DNA of 18,733 nucleotides from CAZBSE01 sp964561115 (GTDB lineage Bacteria; Actinomycetota; Humimicrobiia; Humimicrobiales; Humimicrobiaceae): NCBI GenBank assembly GCA_964561115.1, contig CAZLOE010000027.1, positions 1 through 18,733 of the forward strand, read 5' to 3'. The position numbers were made by a program, and so were the translations under genes. The notes under the pieces are model-generated. The model saw only the letters and a list, made by a program, of their open reading frames with translations. It was not told where the DNA came from and searched no databases. Below are positions 1 to 7,037 of this stretch, piece after piece. Positions within the stretch are counted from its first letter, which is position 1, and every line of letters begins with the position of its first letter.

Positions 1-17
1 CTATTTTTTTTTAGTAT

Positions 18-52
18 TTGAACATATTATTAATTACTGCACATTTGTTCAA
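18..52. promoter_or_regulatory. Candidate operator: TTGAACA/TGTTCAA inverted repeat
   Basis: TTGAACA at 18-24 and TGTTCAA at 46-52 form a 7-bp inverted repeat with a 21-bp spacer, and the spacer also holds TGCACA (38-43). The same half-sites, as TTGTTCA and TTGTGCA, occur at the SorC-family regulator's own promoter (7038-7066). Known operators of this family, such as those of Bacillus DeoR and enteric LsrR, include GAACA/TGTTC-like elements. Binding is an inference. Confidence 0.35.
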
Positions 53-337
53 TTTTAAGAGAGTTATGTATTGTTTAGAATGTGGAGGCAATGATTTACC
101 ATAATAGTTCACATTTATCTTATATTAAAATAGTATTTAATTAGTTCAAGTTATAATTACAAAAATTTTGGTTTTTATATTTTTATAAGTCAATGGTAAA
201 AAAAATAGAAATGGTGAGCAGGTTGTCAATAAAGATAAGTGATAAAAATAATTACAGCATGTGAAAGAAATCATATTTAATTATATAAGACATTAAAATA
301 TGGTGTGAAAAGACAAAAAGTGAGATTTATTTTGTTA

Positions 338-343
338 TATAAT
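338..343 (+). promoter_or_regulatory. Candidate -10 box for the binding-protein transcript
   Basis: A consensus TATAAT lies 202 bp before the binding-protein start codon. It would start transcription near 350, just ahead of the structured leader that begins at about 363. The -35 side is poor (AAGACA at 310-315 with a 22-bp spacer), so the promoter may need an activator or may be elsewhere. Confidence 0.35.
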
Positions 344-360
344 TAAAAATACCAAAAAGA

Positions 361-510
361 TAGGAGGTGAAGTCTGAAAAAAGGATTACAGAGGCAATAA
401 CAAAAAGTGGATAGCGCACCTTCAGATGATTTTTAGTTGCCCGTAATCTCAATGATCTATTTTATTATAAAAGAAGTATGCTTAAGGATAACGGTTTTAC
501 ATACCGTTAT
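361..510 (+). ncRNA. Candidate structured 5' leader with Shine-Dalgarno-sequestering helix
   Basis: Three helices can be drawn by eye. Helix A pairs GGAGGTG (363-369) with CACCTTC (417-423), seven pairs with one G-U. Helix B pairs GATTAC (384-389) with GTAATC (443-448) and continues across a small internal loop as GGCAA (393-397) with TTGCC (437-441). Helix C is ATAACGGT (488-495) with ACCGTTAT (503-510), a perfect 8-bp stem with a 7-nt loop. A and B interleave, so they form either an H-type pseudoknot or two exclusive states. The 5' arm of helix A is a near-perfect anti-16S sequence (TAGGAGGTGA) with no standard start codon at proper distance. I do not match it to a known riboswitch class. 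No U-tract follows any stem, so attenuation by termination is not indicated. Confidence 0.4.
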
Positions 511-545
511 TTGCGCTAAAGCGAAGCGAAAGGAATTGGTTTAAA

Positions 546-1586
546 ATGAAAAAATCATTATTATGGTTCATAGTTCTTGTGGTAAGCTTGTCTATGTTTT
601 CAGTGTTTACATTTAGTGGCTGTAAGGCAGCTGAAGAAGAAGAAGCAGCAGCAGAAGAAGTAGAGGAAGCAGCTGAAGAAGTAGTGGAAGAAGAAGCAGT
701 GGAAGAAGAAGCAGTGGAAGAAGAAGCTGAAGAAATGATAGAGATAGCTCTTATTGTTAAATCAGTAAATTCTGAGTTTTGGCAGTCAATGCTTGCTGGA
801 GGGGAACAATTCGACGAGGAAAATGAAAATGTTAATGTTACCCCTTACGGCCCGGATTCTGAAACAGATATAGAAGGGGCTATTACAATTTTGGAAAATG
901 TTGTGACTAGCGGGCCTGATGCAATAGTAATTGCATCCCAGTCGGGAGAAGGCGCTATAGCTTCTGTAGATGATGCAATGAGTCAAGGAATTCCGGTTAT
1001 AACAACTGATACTATTATACCGACTGATGTAGTAAGTCATCTGGCAACAGATAATCTTGCTGGAGGAAAAACTGCTGCGGATGCGATGGTTGAGGCCCTT
1101 GATGCTAATGGTATAGAAAAATCGGGTACTATAATCATAATGCATGTAGTAGTTTGTGATACCGATACGCTTAGAGGTGAAGGTTTTGATGAGCGTATGA
1201 CTGAAATTGCTCCGGATATTACTATAGTCCATTCTCGTTATACTGATGATGAAGTAGCTCAGGCAATGACTTGTACAGAAGAATCTATTACTGCTTACGA
1301 TGACCTCATCGGTATATTCGGAATTGATTATAATATTGGAGAGGGAATAGCTTTGGCTATCGAACAAGCAGGTCTTCAGGATGAAATCATGATAGTAGCT
1401 TTTGATGACTCAGAGGCTGAAATCGAAGCATTGAAAAAAGGTGTTATTAAAGCTCTAATTGTTCAAGATCCTTACAATATGGGATATAAAGGGTGTACTT
1501 TAATAGTTGATTATTTAAATGGTGAAGATGTACCTGAATATGTAGACACTGGTGTTCAAGTAGTTAAGAAAGAAGATGTAGAGTAA
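546..1586 (+). CDS. Sugar ABC transporter substrate-binding lipoprotein (RbsB-like, Peripla_BP_4)
   Basis: This is the extracytoplasmic receptor that delivers a sugar or polyol to the membrane transporter encoded downstream. The 346-residue protein begins with a lipoprotein signal ending in a FSGC lipobox (Cys26). An almost pure Glu/Ala/Val linker (about 28-63) follows, including VEEEA three times (47-61). The ribose-binding-protein-like domain starts near residue 65 with EIALIVKSVNSEFWQSMLAG and contains the ligand-site style segments DAIVIASQSGEG, IPVITTDT and IVAFDDSE. The ATG has an AAAGGA Shine-Dalgarno sequence at 529-534. Family assignment is firm. The ligand is not readable from the sequence, but the neighbouring dehydrogenase and kinase suggest a polyol or ketose. 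The 306-bp gap before the ATPase gene, with a strong hairpin, suggests that this cistron is expressed more strongly than the rest, as is usual for binding proteins. Confidence 0.93.
   Translation: MKKSLLWFIVLVVSLSMFSVFTFSGCKAAEEEEAAAEEVEEAAEEVVEEEAVEEEAVEEEAEEMIEIALIVKSVNSEFWQSMLAGGEQFDEENENVNVTPYGPDSETDIEGAITILENVVTSGPDAIVIASQSGEGAIASVDDAMSQGIPVITTDTIIPTDVVSHLATDNLAGGKTAADAMVEALDANGIEKSGTIIIMHVVVCDTDTLRGEGFDERMTEIAPDITIVHSRYTDDEVAQAMTCTEESITAYDDLIGIFGIDYNIGEGIALAIEQAGLQDEIMIVAFDDSEAEIEALKKGVIKALIVQDPYNMGYKGCTLIVDYLNGEDVPEYVDTGVQVVKKEDVE
684..728 (+). repeat. Three tandem 15-bp repeats in the binding-protein linker
   Basis: GTGGAAGAAGAAGCA occurs at 684-698 and 699-713, and again at 714-728 with a final T. 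Each copy encodes VEEEA in the linker between the lipid-anchored Cys and the ligand-binding domain. The linker length is likely to vary by slippage. Confidence 0.9.
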
Positions 1587-1892
1587 TAAAAAATATAGAT
1601 TATGATAGTACGCAAGAAAACATTTTGAAGAATTGTTATATCATATAAGTTTACGGGCAATATTTATCATAAATATTGCCCGTAAAAAAATAGGGTTGTT
1701 TAATATACACGGTCAGTAGTCTATAGGAAATTGATTATAACCAAATGGCTGAGTATATTATTGGGTTGAAAGTAAAATAATAGCCATTTAATTTTTATGG
1801 TATTATATATATTAGTAGGGTTGAGATAAAAATAACCTAATGAAAATTTTATCAATCTTAGCATTTTCCCTAGCTAAGAGTGGAGGAAACAA
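1587..1892. other. Intercistronic region between binding protein and ATPase
   Basis: This 306-bp gap holds no gene. It contains the perfect hairpin at 1650-1686 and a weaker inverted repeat AAATGGCT/AGCCATTT (1743-1750 and 1782-1789) followed by a U-rich stretch, possibly a poor terminator. An extended -10-like TGGTATTAT (1798-1806) lacks a good -35. A 7-bp stem TCTTAGC/GCTAAGA (1856-1862 and 1873-1879) sits just before the ATPase Shine-Dalgarno sequence. Internal transcription start or mRNA processing here is plausible but unproven. Confidence 0.5.
1650..1686 (+). repeat. Perfect 16-17 bp intercistronic hairpin without U-tract
   Basis: TTTACGGGCAATATTT (1650-1665) is exactly complementary to AAATATTGCCCGTAAA (1671-1686), and one further A-T pair closes a 3-nt loop. 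An A-run, not a T-run, follows on the + strand, and no T-run follows it on the - strand. It is therefore not a classical intrinsic terminator in either direction. Its position between a binding-protein gene and its transporter genes resembles the malE-malF type of intercistronic stem that protects the upstream mRNA from 3' decay. Confidence 0.75.
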
Positions 1893-3392
1893 GTGGTTTC
1901 AGAGAATAAAGAAATAATTAGAATGGAAGGAATTTATAAGCAATTCCCCGGTGTACTGGCACTTGAAAATGTAGATTTTCAAATTTATGAAGGCCAAATC
2001 CATGGAATTGTAGGTGAGAATGGTGCAGGTAAGTCCACATTGATTAAAATACTTACGGGAGCTCTTCAACCTAATGACGGAGATATTTTTGTTGATGGTA
2101 AAAAAGTTATTATTAGCGATCCAATAGTTGCCCGAAATCTTCAGATTGGCGCAGTCTATCAAGACCTGACTGTTGCAAGAGATTTAACTGTAGCTGAGAA
2201 CTTTTTTCTTGGACAGATTCCAAAAAACCGATTTGGATTTGTTAGTTGGAGGAAAATGGTTAAAAAAACAGCTGAGATTTTAAAGGAGCTGAATATTGAA
2301 GTTAGTCCTAATATGATTCTTGAAAAACTTACTGCAGCCCAGAAAGAAATGGTTCTAATTGCGAAACAGTATTTTAAGAAGTATAGGGTAGTTATATTTG
2401 ATGAGCCTACTGCACTTTTAACCAGTAAAGATACAGAAGAGTTATTTCGAATAATAAAAAAATTAAAAAAAGAGGGTGTTGGTATTATTTATATATCGCA
2501 CCGCATCGAAGAGGTTTTTGAGATTTGTGATACGGTAACGGTGCTGCGCGATGGTAAGAAAATTGTATGCATTCCTATTAATGAAACTGACATAGATGGT
2601 CTTATTTCGAGGATGGTTGGTCGAAGTATTGATGATATGTATTCCATAAATCATCAAAAATTAATTAAAGAAGTACTCAGGGTTGAAAATTTATCAAAGA
2701 CCGGAGTATTCAAAAATATTAATTTTACCGTTAATCGTGGCGAGATTTTTGGGCTTTTTGGACTTGTAAATTCTGGTACAACAAAAATAGCAAGGGCTAT
2801 ATATGGAGCTGAACAGTTTGATCAAGGCAGCATATATATAGATTCCAAGGGTATAAGAATAACTTCTCCATCTATAGCAGTTGCAAATGGTATTGGTTTT
2901 CTCCCGGAGGACAAAAAAACTGAAGGGCTGGCCATAAAGTTATCTGTCAGGCATAACATTAATCTAAGTTCTTATTCAAATATATCGAGAATGGGTTTTG
3001 TAAACGGGAAACTGGAAAAGAAGAATGCCCTGCAACAGGTTAAAGCTTTGAACATTAAAACACCAGGCATAGAGCAAATAGTTCTAAATTTGAGTGGAGG
3101 GAATCAGCAGAAAATTGTACTCGCGAAGTGGCTGGTAAGACAGTGTAAGATTTTTATCTTTGAGGAACCTACTGCAGGAATTGATGTTGGCGCAAAAGAA
3201 GAAATATATAAAATTTTGGAGTTGCTGATTGAAAAAGGGAGTGCTATTGTCATGATTTCTTCATACTTACCCGAATTAATGGGTATAGCTGACCAGATTA
3301 CAGTAGTTTATGAGGGAACACAGATGGGGACTCTATCAAAGGGTGAATTCGATGAGAAAAGGCTTCTCCAGCTTGCTACTGGTGTAACTTAA
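1893..3392 (+). CDS. Sugar ABC transporter ATP-binding protein, two NBDs (RbsA/XylG-like)
   Basis: This 499-residue protein is the cytoplasmic ATPase that powers import through the neighbouring permease. It has the usual length and tandem layout of RbsA/XylG/MglA proteins. NBD1 has an intact Walker A (GENGAGKST, 41-49) and Walker B (VVIFDEPTALL), but its signature loop is eroded to LTAAQKEMVLIAK. NBD2 has an intact signature (LSGGNQQKIVLAKWL), but its Walker A position reads GLVNSGTTK and its Walker B ends Phe-Glu-Glu in place of the usual Asp-Glu. These losses all fall in the composite site made of NBD2 Walker motifs plus the NBD1 signature, leaving one consensus ATP site. The start is GTG with TGGAGG at 1881-1886, spaced 6 bp. 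The permease Shine-Dalgarno sequence overlaps its stop codon, so the two are translated together. Confidence 0.95.
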   Translation: MVSENKEIIRMEGIYKQFPGVLALENVDFQIYEGQIHGIVGENGAGKSTLIKILTGALQPNDGDIFVDGKKVIISDPIVARNLQIGAVYQDLTVARDLTVAENFFLGQIPKNRFGFVSWRKMVKKTAEILKELNIEVSPNMILEKLTAAQKEMVLIAKQYFKKYRVVIFDEPTALLTSKDTEELFRIIKKLKKEGVGIIYISHRIEEVFEICDTVTVLRDGKKIVCIPINETDIDGLISRMVGRSIDDMYSINHQKLIKEVLRVENLSKTGVFKNINFTVNRGEIFGLFGLVNSGTTKIARAIYGAEQFDQGSIYIDSKGIRITSPSIAVANGIGFLPEDKKTEGLAIKLSVRHNINLSSYSNISRMGFVNGKLEKKNALQQVKALNIKTPGIEQIVLNLSGGNQQKIVLAKWLVRQCKIFIFEEPTAGIDVGAKEEIYKILELLIEKGSAIVMISSYLPELMGIADQITVVYEGTQMGTLSKGEFDEKRLLQLATGVT

Positions 3393-3408
3393 AGGAGGAC
3401 AATATTAG

Positions 3409-4383
3409 ATGATTAAAGATAAAGTTAAGAAAATAATAGCTAAAACTAAGAGAATAACAGGCAGATTTCACGAAATGAATATCCTTTTAGTATTGATCGT
3501 TTTAATTATTTCTTTTGCCATAATGAATAATAGATTTATAGGCTTTGGGAATATTACTAATCTTTTAAGGTCGACATCTATTATCGGAGTTGTCGCAATT
3601 GGCATGACATTTGTTATTATTTCTGGTGGTATTGATCTTTCTGTAGGTTCAGTTTTAGCTTTAAGCAGTGTGATAGCAGCAAGGTTGATGGTATCAGGTG
3701 TCCCAATATCTTTATCGATTATCATTAGTCTTGCGACCGGAGCACTGGCGGGGCTTATAATGGGTGTAATTATCTATGAGGCCCGGGTTCCCCCGTTTAT
3801 TGTAACATTAGCAGGACTAAGTGTCTTCAGAGGAATTGCGATGCTTTTGACAGATGCTAAAAAAATTATCGGTCTCCCTGAAAGTTTTGCTAATTTTGCT
3901 ATTATAAGGGTTTTTGGATTGCCAGCTATGGCAATTGTTTGGTTGGTTCTTATTATTATCGGTGTGATTATAGCTCGTTTTACTGTGTTTGGCCGAAATA
4001 TTTATGCGATTGGTAGCAATCAAGAAGCTGCGAGATTATCCGGAATAAATATTAGAGCTTCAATCTACAAAGTTTATGCTTTAGGTGGCTTTACTTCAGC
4101 AGTTGCAGGTATTCTTATGACTGCAAGGCTCGCTGGAGGGTCTCCTAGCGCAGGAAGCGGATATGAACTTGATGCAATTGCTGCTACTGTGCTGGGAGGT
4201 ACATCACTTACTGGAGGAATTGGAGGAGTTTTTGGGACACTTTTTGGTACTATGATTATTGCAACAATTTCTAATGGGGGCAATATCATGGGTATCAATC
4301 CTTTTGTCCTCGAAATCATTATTGGCGTTTTGATAGTATTAGCAGTAGTATTCGATCACCTGCAAAAAAGAAGGGGAATTTAA
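3409..4383 (+). CDS. Sugar ABC transporter permease (RbsC-like, BPD_transp_2)
   Basis: This 324-residue integral membrane protein forms the import channel, probably as a homodimer since no second permease gene is present. It shows the family landmarks: a short basic N-terminus, many hydrophobic helices, GGIDLSVGSVLAL near residue 70, the cytoplasmic coupling region with GSNQEAARLSGI, and TVLGGTSLTGGIGGVFGTLFG-type glycine-rich sequence near the C-terminus, followed by a basic tail. AAGGAGG at 3392-3398 overlaps the stop codon of the ATPase gene and is well placed for the ATG at 3409. Substrate specificity cannot be told from the permease. Confidence 0.95.
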   Translation: MIKDKVKKIIAKTKRITGRFHEMNILLVLIVLIISFAIMNNRFIGFGNITNLLRSTSIIGVVAIGMTFVIISGGIDLSVGSVLALSSVIAARLMVSGVPISLSIIISLATGALAGLIMGVIIYEARVPPFIVTLAGLSVFRGIAMLLTDAKKIIGLPESFANFAIIRVFGLPAMAIVWLVLIIIGVIIARFTVFGRNIYAIGSNQEAARLSGINIRASIYKVYALGGFTSAVAGILMTARLAGGSPSAGSGYELDAIAATVLGGTSLTGGIGGVFGTLFGTMIIATISNGGNIMGINPFVLEIIIGVLIVLAVVFDHLQKRRGI

Positions 4384-4459
4384 TCATCTATAAAAGAAGT
4401 AAGAGCATCGTAAATTAATTAATAACATGAAAATATGTAAGGAAGGGATTAACAGTCTC

Positions 4460-5260
4460 ATGTCTGCAGACAAAAAAATTTTCGATAGTTCACATCAAAC
4501 AGAAAATTCTATTCTCGAAGTATACGGGAAATCAGCAGTAATTACCGGTGCAGGAAGGGGAATTGGTAAATCCATCGCCTTTCTTTTATCTTCGCTTGGA
4601 GTGAAAGTAGGTATTAATGATATTACATCCAATGGTGAATCTACGGCAGAAGAGATTAGAAAAGCCGGAGGCAATGCAATATATGTAAAAGGGGATGTGA
4701 CTGATATTAACCGCATGGAAGAATGTATGTCAAAAGTAGCTGAAGAATTCGGGGGGATTGATTTTCTGGTAAATAATGCTGGCATATCGGATCAAGTGAA
4801 ATTTGAAAATTTAAAAATTGAAAAGTGGAATAAAATTTTGGATGTAAACCTGACAGGATCATATATCTGTACAAAATCAGCACTTAAGTATTTGAAACAA
4901 AAAAAATCTTCAAGCATTGTAATGTTTTCATCTGGTTCTACAATAACAGGAACCGGAGGGTGCTCTGCCTATGCTGCTGCAAAAGGAGGGATAGTCAGCT
5001 TAACCCGTGCTATGGCACGTGAACTTTCTGTTTATAACATACGTGTTAATGCTGTTGCCCCGAGGAATATCCGGACTGAGATGCTGGAAAGTGTATTCAG
5101 CAAAGATGAAATCGCTAAAAAGGAAGAACATATACCTTTAAAGAGACTGGGAAGAGTAGAAGATATTGCAAATGGTGTACTATTTTTACTCAGTAAAATG
5201 TCAGACTATATTACCGGAGAGACCATATTAATTGATGGAGGACGAACATTTTTGGGTTAA
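4460..5260 (+). CDS. Short-chain dehydrogenase/reductase (FabG-like, probably NAD-dependent polyol dehydrogenase)
   Basis: This is a classical SDR oxidoreductase. From the ATG at 4460 it has 266 residues. It has the dinucleotide motif TGAGRGIG (29-36), NNAG (105-108), Asn130, and the catalytic set Ser158, Tyr171 and Lys175 (YAAAK). An Asp at the end of the second strand (GIND, residue 54) favours NAD over NADP. It sits 76 bp after the permease gene and 33 bp before a sugar kinase gene. A role in oxidising the imported compound, for example a polyol to a ketose, is therefore more likely than fatty acid synthesis, but this is context inference. I prefer the ATG at 4460 because GGAAGGGA lies upstream (4441-4448). 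An in-frame ATG at 4427 without a Shine-Dalgarno sequence would add 11 residues. Confidence 0.88.
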   Translation: MSADKKIFDSSHQTENSILEVYGKSAVITGAGRGIGKSIAFLLSSLGVKVGINDITSNGESTAEEIRKAGGNAIYVKGDVTDINRMEECMSKVAEEFGGIDFLVNNAGISDQVKFENLKIEKWNKILDVNLTGSYICTKSALKYLKQKKSSSIVMFSSGSTITGTGGCSAYAAAKGGIVSLTRAMARELSVYNIRVNAVAPRNIRTEMLESVFSKDEIAKKEEHIPLKRLGRVEDIANGVLFLLSKMSDYITGETILIDGGRTFLG

Positions 5261-5293
5261 ATTAATGATCAAGCAGGTATGTGGGTATGGAAT

Positions 5294-6829
5294 ATGAAAC
5301 AGAAATATGTTTTGGGAATCGACTTTGGAACGCAATCAACGAAAGTTGTGGTATTTGATTTTGAAGGTAAGGCTATCACCTCAGCAAAAGAAGATATTCC
5401 TCTAAAACGAGTAAGGTCTGATTGGGCGGAACAAAACGCAGAGGATTGGTGGCACTCTCTTTGTTCAGTTTTAAAGTCAGTGATAGGCCAAGTAGATTCA
5501 GAGCAAATTGCTGGGTTAGCATTGGCGTACCAGCGGGAAACATTCGTACCTGTTGATTCAAATTTTAAAACTCTCAGGCCTGCTATTACCTGGATGGATC
5601 AACGTGCAACTGTTGAAGCAAAAGAGGTAAGGGAGAGTATATCAGATAATCGATTCTATAGCATTACGGGAAAGTTTCTAAATACAATCCCATCCATAAT
5701 GAAGATTAAATGGATAAAAAATAATGAACCTCATATTTTTAAAAAGATAGACAAAGTTCTTACTGTTGGGGCTTACATCAACTATAAACTTACCGGTATA
5801 GAGATTGATTCAGCTGCAGGTGCAGACACAACTGGATTATATGACATCGAGGCAGGCAAGTGGTCTGATGAGCTGGTATCCATTAGCGGCTTGAATCCAG
5901 ACCAGCTTTTTAATGTGCAACCATCTGGTTTTAAAGCCGGCTGCGTTACTAAAGAAGCCTCTAAACTAACAGGCCTTTATGAAGGGACTCCTGTTTTTCT
6001 GGCAGGAGGAGATGGGCAGGTATTCGCTGTAGGTATCGGTGCAATAAAAGAATCAGAAATGGCTGTAGGTATAGGAACAAGTGGAACTTGCTCTATTCAT
6101 GGAACCAAGATTGATTCAAAAAGCGTTTGCAGGACTCTGGTATCCTGTATCGAGGGGCTGTATATCCATGAGTCGGTTATTATGTCAGCGGCGAATACTG
6201 TATCCTGGTTTGTAAAAAATATTGATATTACCGATGGAGAAAAACGAAATGAATCTGCTGAAGAAAGGCTGGACAGTGCGATAAATGCTATACCTCCATG
6301 TAGTAATGGGCTGATAACCATTCCTTACTGGAGGGGCTGCATGACGCCATATAATGATCCCAGTACAAGAGGTGCGACCTTAGGTTGGTCGGATATACAT
6401 ACAAGATTACATTTCTATAAATCTATTCTTGAAGGTATTGCTTTCGAAATAAAGCTTATTATTGAAACCTATGAAAAAAATAACGGTTTAGAAATTTCTT
6501 TAATAAATATCGGTGGCGGTGGAGCAGCCTCAAGCAATTGGTCCCAGATAATCGCTGATGTAATAGGTAAAAAAGTTAATATATCCGATACTACGGAGAA
6601 TACGGCATTGGGTGCCGCAATTATGGCTGCTTATGGTCTGAAAATATACGAAAATATTGATTCTGCAATAAGCAAGATGTGTAGGATAAAAAATTCATTT
6701 GTGCCTGATAAGGAAAGATCGTCACTTTACAATAAATTTTTTAGTGAAGTGTATAAGGAAATATATCCGGCGGTTCGTAAATTTTTAAAATATCTTGGTA
6801 GTTTTAATTTAAGTACGGAAAGACAGTAG
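5294..6829 (+). CDS. FGGY-family carbohydrate kinase (xylulokinase-like, with a QRET motif)
   Basis: This enzyme should phosphorylate a sugar or polyol with ATP. From ATG 5294 it has 511 residues and begins MKQKYVLGIDFGTQSTK, the typical actin-fold start of FGGY kinases. An upstream in-frame ATG at 5279 would add five unlikely residues. The catalytic Asp is in GGDGQ (Asp240), and the C-terminal nucleotide-site motif is GGGGAASSNWSQIIAD with ENTALGAA after it. The substrate region reads AYQRETF (Arg81, Glu82) followed by TWMDQRA. QRET is the glycerol-kinase glycerol-binding signature, not the Gln-Met-His of typical xylulokinases. The overall C-terminal half is nonetheless xylulokinase-like. 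The adjacent SDR and SorC regulator suggest a ketose made from a polyol. The family is certain; the substrate is open. Confidence 0.9.
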   Translation: MKQKYVLGIDFGTQSTKVVVFDFEGKAITSAKEDIPLKRVRSDWAEQNAEDWWHSLCSVLKSVIGQVDSEQIAGLALAYQRETFVPVDSNFKTLRPAITWMDQRATVEAKEVRESISDNRFYSITGKFLNTIPSIMKIKWIKNNEPHIFKKIDKVLTVGAYINYKLTGIEIDSAAGADTTGLYDIEAGKWSDELVSISGLNPDQLFNVQPSGFKAGCVTKEASKLTGLYEGTPVFLAGGDGQVFAVGIGAIKESEMAVGIGTSGTCSIHGTKIDSKSVCRTLVSCIEGLYIHESVIMSAANTVSWFVKNIDITDGEKRNESAEERLDSAINAIPPCSNGLITIPYWRGCMTPYNDPSTRGATLGWSDIHTRLHFYKSILEGIAFEIKLIIETYEKNNGLEISLINIGGGGAASSNWSQIIADVIGKKVNISDTTENTALGAAIMAAYGLKIYENIDSAISKMCRIKNSFVPDKERSSLYNKFFSEVYKEIYPAVRKFLKYLGSFNLSTERQ

Positions 6830-7001
6830 ATTAAAAATATAACAGAATATACTGGCTGGATTTCATTTGAACTTACTGGGAACTGGACTCCTAGATGAAC
6901 ACAGTTAGGGGCATTAGGATTAATTGTGAAAGGTAGCATTTTTACTGAAATATTAAAAGATTACAATATCTCTGAATGAGAAAATAAAGTAATTTGTTTA
7001 T
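6830..7001. other. Noncoding gap with a GC-richer patch
   Basis: No gene or terminator is visible between the kinase and the regulator promoter. About 80 bases (6851-6930) are near 41% GC by hand count, well above the surrounding intergenic DNA. They could be a decayed gene or mobile element remnant, but no protein family is recognisable and no terminal repeats are seen. Confidence 0.4.
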
Positions 7002-7029
7002 TTGACTATTAATTTTTTTTTTGTATAAT
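7002..7029 (+). promoter_or_regulatory. Sigma-70-type promoter of the SorC-family regulator
   Basis: TTGACT (7002-7007), a 16-bp spacer and a perfect TATAAT (7024-7029) are present, with a T-rich spacer. Transcription would begin near 7036, giving a leader of about 42 nt. This is one of the two best promoters in the window. Confidence 0.8.
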
Positions 7030-7037
7030 TTAAACAG

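Larger units (their letters stand above)
1..350. other. Noncoding region upstream of the binding-protein operon
   Basis: No credible gene is seen in this very AT-rich stretch. A T-run at 4-12 could be the tail of a terminator lying outside the window. GTTCA-containing half-sites occur at 46-52, 107-111 and 144-148, and an inverted copy TTGAACA lies at 18-24. A weak promoter-like pair TTGTCA (223-228) and AATAAT (247-252) with an 18-bp spacer is present, as is a TATAAT (152-157) without a good -35. All of these are compatible with a regulated promoter region for the transporter genes, but AT-rich DNA gives such matches often. Confidence 0.5.

Noticed and set aside
91..144. Possible 17-codon ORF starting ATG after GGAGG (84-88)
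   Set aside because: The spacing from the GGAGG to the ATG is only two bases, the peptide has no features, and it lies in noncoding AT-rich DNA upstream of the likely transcript start.
488..520. Helix C plus downstream bases as an attenuator terminator
   Set aside because: The stem is followed by TTGCGCTAAAGCG with no U-tract, so termination is not supported.
786..1367. Long antisense open frame inside the binding-protein gene
   Set aside because: It is a shadow of the + strand gene. It has no Shine-Dalgarno sequence, shows no domain, and its composition (Ser, Ile, Tyr) mirrors the coding strand.
1650..1690. The perfect hairpin as an intrinsic terminator
   Set aside because: The run that follows it on the + strand is A, not T, and the opposite strand has no T-tract after the stem either.
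1743..1796. Inverted repeat AAATGGCT/AGCCATTT followed by a U-rich stretch as a terminator
   Set aside because: The loop is about 31 nt and the stem only 8 bp, so it would be a weak terminator. I mention it only inside the intercistronic entry.
5279..5293. Upstream ATG for the FGGY kinase
   Set aside because: The family starts directly with the sequence after ATG 5294, and the extra five residues (MWVWN) fit no homologous N-terminus.
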